From: Salvator merianae
Taxonomy: Eukaryota > Chordata > Lepidosauria > Squamata > Teiidae
Direction of reading: 5' to 3'
Assembly: GCA_003586115.2 (NCBI GenBank)
Contig: QVOM02000101.1
Coordinates: forward strand, 26,953,495-27,017,494
Length of the DNA: 64,000 nt
Shown here: in pieces, positions 60,292 through 64,000 of the stretch
Layout: each line of letters begins with the position of its first letter
Numbering within the stretch: the stretch's first letter is position 1
Notes under the pieces: model-generated
The model's database searches: none
The model's input: the letters and a program-made list of their open reading frames with translations, nothing else
Told to the model about the DNA's origin: nothing
Made by a program: the position numbers and the translations under genes

Positions 60292-60981
60292 TAGGGATGT
60301 GCATGAAGCTTTGTGATGTTCGAAATTCATGCGAAAATGGAGTTTTCTCCATTTTTGCACGGAATGCGAACGGAAAACGGGAGGGAGAATGCAAATGGCG
60401 AAGGTCCTGGTGACTTTCGCTGCAGTTCGGGACCTTCACCATTTGCCGAAAACTCCCGGTTTTCACTGCTACAAATCCGCGGCATTGAAGCTTAGGTGCT
60501 TTGCTGCTGAAATAGACTGCAGAGGTTGCAGAGAGGAGTGCGTAAGCAATGACAAAGATGGTATTTTCGCATGAGGATGAGAACTGATGGCTATTAATAA
60601 CATGGATTGAAGTGTGTAGTTGTGTTTTTTGGAAATGGAGGGGCTGGTAGAACTATCAGAGCTGTCAGATCAGCCTGTTTTCGCTGCTGCTTGAACCACG
60701 TAAGGGCTACTTCGCACGCCGCTGAGCTCTCACTTTCACTCCTCGTAAGGAGGAGGCTTATGAGGAGTGAAAGTGAGAGCTCAGTGGTGCGCGGAGTAGC
60801 CCTTACGTGATTCAAGCAGCAGCGAAAACAGGCTGATCCTCCCCCCGGTTTTTGCAGCGGTTTTCGCAGCAAAAACAAAAGGCGCCCTTTTCGCGTCTAG
60901 GGTTTTCGCTCGAAAACTAAGCTCCGTTGCTTCGCAGGATTGCAAAGCGAACAGGGCAAAATGCTTTCGTGCACATCCCTA
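60292..60981. mobile_element. hAT-like nonautonomous element, TAGGGATGTGCA family, palindrome-rich (690 bp)
   Basis: Terminal repeats TAGGGATGTGCATGAAGC and TTTCGTGCACATCCCTA with perfect AAAGGGAC duplications. The interior shares CGAAGGTCC-type blocks and reverse copies with 62467-63248, and has a long hairpin at 60671-60835. CpG-rich in an AT-rich neighbourhood. ORFs on both strands over the hairpin encode mirrored peptides and are artefacts. Confidence 0.88.
60671..60835. repeat. Long inverted repeat, 74-bp arms and 17-bp loop
   Basis: Arm 1 is 60671-60744 and arm 2 is 60762-60835. They start CAGCCTGTTTTCGCTGCTGC and end with its complement, with only a handful of mismatches across 74 positions. 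Confidence 0.9.
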
Positions 60982-60989
60982 AAAGGGAC
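60982..60989 (+). repeat. 8-bp target duplication, right copy
   Basis: AAAGGGAC directly after CATCCCTA. Confidence 0.9.
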
Positions 60990-62458
60990 TCATTTGAAAG
61001 AGAACTGAGAGAATTACAAAATGGTGTACAAACAGTATGACTTTCCCAAACTCTATAAAGGAATCCATCTGGTCACCCAGTAGAATTATTGAGTATGGCA
61101 GGATCCTCATGACAAATAATTCTGCTGTGCTTACTTCAGCCCTGGGAGTAGAAAACATGCTGTTTACACACGCACACCTGCACATTCCTAGCCATGCTAA
61201 CATCACAACAGGGAAACTTTCCTTACCCGGCTTTGATATTTCTTTCAGTCTTATTTTTGATGATGTAAAAACTCAGGGCCATACAGAGTGATGTGGAGAA
61301 TATGTTACCAAAAGTGAGATAGACTCTTAAGTTTCTGTCTTGTCAGGAATATTTCCATAAAATGTCATCCACTATATAACTGTTACTTCAGACAGTACAT
61401 GTTAGATTTTAATTTTGAGCCAAGAGTACCTTTTCCAGTGGGACTCGTCAATCATTTAATAATTCAAATGTCATGTAGCAGTTACCAAATAATAGCAAAA
61501 GAGAACCTTACTGCCAAATGTGTTTGAAATAAATCTTACTATCTGTACAGCATTTCAGACGCAGTCTTTTTTTTTTTTTTTTTTAATCAGTTTGTTTCCC
61601 TTTATATTATATTATAACCTGTTTTGGCATTTCTTGTAATAGGAATAGGTTTCACTGGTGAAGATCATTGTATAAAGATCAATGTATAAAGTTGACAATT
61701 ATGGATTTTAAAAGAAAAAAAAAACATCAAAAAGTGGTAGAGGACTAGTTATGGTAGAAATTACTGCATAGGTGAAACTGACACAGAACCTGCTTTATTT
61801 ATTTTTGGTACATTAAAAAGAAAAAAAAATGTGCCATGACACATTAGAAAGACAAGAGCCCTGTGTTCTTAAAACATTTGAAACTTATGAACATCTTTTA
61901 TTGTGAAGTTTGTGATTTTATTTGTTGCTTTCTAGACCCTATCCACAGCTATATAAGAAATAATGCCATGCACTGTACATCCTGGCTTCAATCTAAGGAT
62001 TTGGCAGCAAAATATGTCCTTAACAAAATCATACTTCTTTTTCAATACCATTCCATAGCAATCACAGGCTGCTTCCAAAGTGCACACCATGCAGTGCAGA
62101 GACTGGTCTTTCCCCAGAACATTCAATCTGGCCAAGACTGGAGCTGTGGACAGCATTAAGCACCAGGACCATTGATTCTGCTGCAGCTTTGTCCCAGCCT
62201 CACTCCAGAAGCCAGGAAACATCTGCTCCTTGCCCTCCAAAATTGCAGGCCAGGAGATTTGTTGGTGCCCAGTGGAATGGTGCTTGGCTCAATGAGCAGC
62301 CTACGGTGTTCCAGTCCACTGCCAGTTACACTTTGAAACTGTATCCCATTGGCATGCTCCTAGCACAGTTTTCACCCTGAGAAGTGAGCGAGCTGACAGT
62401 GCCATGCAGACAGAGCAATCCCAGGTAAACACAGTAGCTTCTTTAATCAAAAGAAAGG
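60990..62458. other. Unassigned stretch
   Basis: No exon recognised. The minus-strand ORF at 61932-62240 and plus ORF at 61863-62159 overlap and show no certain family motif. Confidence 0.4.
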
Positions 62459-62466
62459 ATCTGTTG

Positions 62467-63248
62467 TATGGGTGTGCACGAAGGCACTTTCCCCTCTTCG
62501 CTTCGCAGTGCTGCGAAGCAAGGGAGCTTCGTTTTCACACGAAAATGAGAGGCTCAAAAAGGGAGCCTTTCGATTTCGCAGCGAAAAGCTTTGCAGCGAC
62601 CGACCGATTGGAAACGGAGACAAATCAAGGCAAAGGGAAGACCTTCACCACGAAGGTCTTCCCTTCGCCTTGATTTGTCTCCGTTTCCGAGCGCTCTCTC
62701 ATTCCCCCTAGCCTGTCAGTCGCGCGCACACACTGACAGACTAGGGGAAATAAGAGAGACCGTGATCGGAAAGAGAGAAATCAAGGCGAAGGTCTTCCCT
62801 TCGCCTTGATTTCTCTCTTTCCAGTCGTGCAGCGCTCTCTCATTCCCCCCCCCAGTCTGTCAGTGTGCGCGCTGACAGACTGGGGGGGTGGGAATGAGAG
62901 ACAGCAATTGGAAACGGAGAAAAATCAATGCTGAATCCGATCGCTAAAGTTAAGTGCTGCCTGTCACAGAGGCAGCACTACTTTAGCGATCAGATTCAGC
63001 ATTGATTTTCTGGCATTTCCGATCGGTCTCCCTCTTTTAGGCTGCGTGAAGCTTCTACGCTCCGATGCAGGAGCTTCTCGCGGCCAAAAAGAGGGAGCTC
63101 ACGGCAAATGGTGAAGGTCTCGAAGGTCGCCGGAACCTTCGCCATTCGCATTCGCGAGCCCCTTTTGTCTTCGCATATCGTGCGAAGATGGCGGAAACAC
63201 CATCTTCGTGCGAAATTCGAAGTGCATGAAGCTTCTTGCACATCCCTA
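62467..63248. mobile_element. hAT-like nonautonomous element, TAGGGATGTGCA family, palindrome-rich (782 bp)
   Basis: Left end TATGGGTGTGCACGAAGGC, right end GCTTCTTGCACATCCCTA, with ATCTGTTG (62459-62466) and GTCTGTTG (63249-63256) outside, 7 of 8 matching. The interior has at least three hairpins built on AATCAAGGCGAAGG, on CAGTCTGTCAG and on AATCAATGCTGAATC (arms about 62930-62968 and 62971-63009). The first two word types are shared with 32106-33075. No transposase. Confidence 0.87.
62930..63009. repeat. Near-perfect hairpin within the hAT-like element
   Basis: Arms of about 38 bases, AAAATCAATGCTGAATCCGA and onward on the left, mirrored on the right up to TTGATTTT, with two or three mismatches and almost no loop. 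Confidence 0.85.
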
Positions 63249-63256
63249 GTCTGTTG

Positions 63257-64000
63257 GCTCCCCATCCCCATAATTTATTACATGGGTCTGGAACACACAG
63301 TAGAATCTTTACTGTAGTAGTTGTCGCTCTTCTCTTAGAATTTCTGCCAGCGAAGATCAGATTATCTCTTACAATGGAGAAAAAACAAGAAGGAGATGGA
63401 GCTGGAGAAGAGGTTGTGCTTATTTATATTCCCTTTATTATCTTATCAGGTTTTCTTGCAAACCTTAGAGACACAGGGTGGGTAATAAAAGATATAGTTA
63501 CTGGAAAAATAAGATCTGCAAGGAGATGGTTACTAAAATATGCATCTGTTAAAATCAGTAAAAGGAAAACAACAAAGAAAGATGGAGACCATACCTCACA
63601 AAACACGCACAAGCCCAGGAGTTTTGAGGACCTATGTGAAGCATTATTTTGACTCTGGTACAGTGCTAAGAATGAGAAAGGGAGGAAAGGAGGAAACTGC
63701 TTATCACAGATCACTCCAGCAATTGCTTTGGGTGGTTAAAGCTATGCTTCAAAATGTGACACATCTCTTTTTCCCTGGTTATTTGTGTTTTGTTCTGTAT
63801 ATTTTGGATAATAATAGAGATTTTTACTTTCAAGTCTTGAATTTTTATTTTCCAAGACCACTATATACAAAGAAGAGAAACTACTTTTAGGCTACCTCCA
63901 GATGGCACTTAAATATAATGCTATTTACTGATATTCTGGAAGACAGCACTTCCAGAATAATTGCTTGTTACCCAGATGGCTAGTCAACTGCACAAGGGAA
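63257..64000. other. Unassigned right edge, with an uncharacterised ORF and a possible MITE end
   Basis: A 138-codon ORF (63236-63652, starting inside the hAT-like right end) contains a hydrophobic stretch LIYIPFIILSGFLA and a basic tail, with no recognised family. From 63888 the sequence TTAGGCTACCTCCAGATGGC resembles the left end of the 26842 MITE family and may be cut by the window edge. Confidence 0.35.

Noticed and set aside
61932..62240. Minus-strand ORF with a STAPVLARLN segment, considered as a gypsy or retroviral RT/RNase H relic
   Set aside because: Only a few residues resemble that region and the neighbouring motifs are missing, so the match is not supportable.
1..64000. CRISPR arrays, operons, bacterial promoters and plasmid features
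   Set aside because: Nothing of the kind is present; the window is vertebrate genomic DNA.

Overview
This is vertebrate nuclear DNA, most likely from a squamate reptile (lizard or gecko). The inference rests on repeat content, not on a gene: a Ty1/copia element, 5'-truncated L1 and L2/CR1 LINEs, tRNA-type SINEs, several families of short inverted-repeat DNA transposons with 8-bp duplications, and many long tetranucleotide and dinucleotide microsatellites. I recognise no host protein-coding exon, rRNA, tRNA gene or CRISPR array. The window reads as gene desert or long intron filled with transposable elements of different ages.

Layout. 1-3481 (minus strand): the 5' portion of a Ty1/copia retrotransposon, with a 451-bp LTR, a half-tRNA-type primer binding site and a Gag-Pol reading frame that is open to the left edge apart from one premature stop. 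5856-7285: a 5'-truncated L1 bounded by a 21-bp target duplication and carrying an internal CCCCTA array. 11950-14185: L2-type LINE remains. 14846-15950: a DNA transposon end pair enclosing microsatellites and an L1 tail. 18880-21740: a decayed L2 split by a ~1.26-kb LTR-like insertion. 23210-27730 and 37810-39325: members of one GGCCTGTTCACAC-type inverted-repeat family, one of them strongly CpG-rich. 31922-33075: a palindromic MITE with a 970-bp palindrome-rich hAT-like element inserted at its end. 34730-35415: a CR1-like reverse transcriptase fragment followed by a CpG-rich hAT-like element. 43165-43803: a solo LTR with a perfect 5-bp duplication. 47370-53145: three AT-rich hAT-like copies and an RTE-like LINE fragment. 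60292-63248: two further large palindrome-rich hAT-like elements.

The most informative structures are the nearly intact copia element (DDE integrase with D-x62-D-x35-E spacing), the TAGGGATGTGCA hAT-like family (six confident copies, five with recognisable 8-bp duplications, the three largest built from stacked inverted repeats), and the RTE-like fragment abutting one of these copies. No host genes act together here. Stretches between the listed elements are mostly AT-rich unique-looking sequence in which I see no exons; four of them are flagged as possible conserved noncoding candidates on weak grounds.
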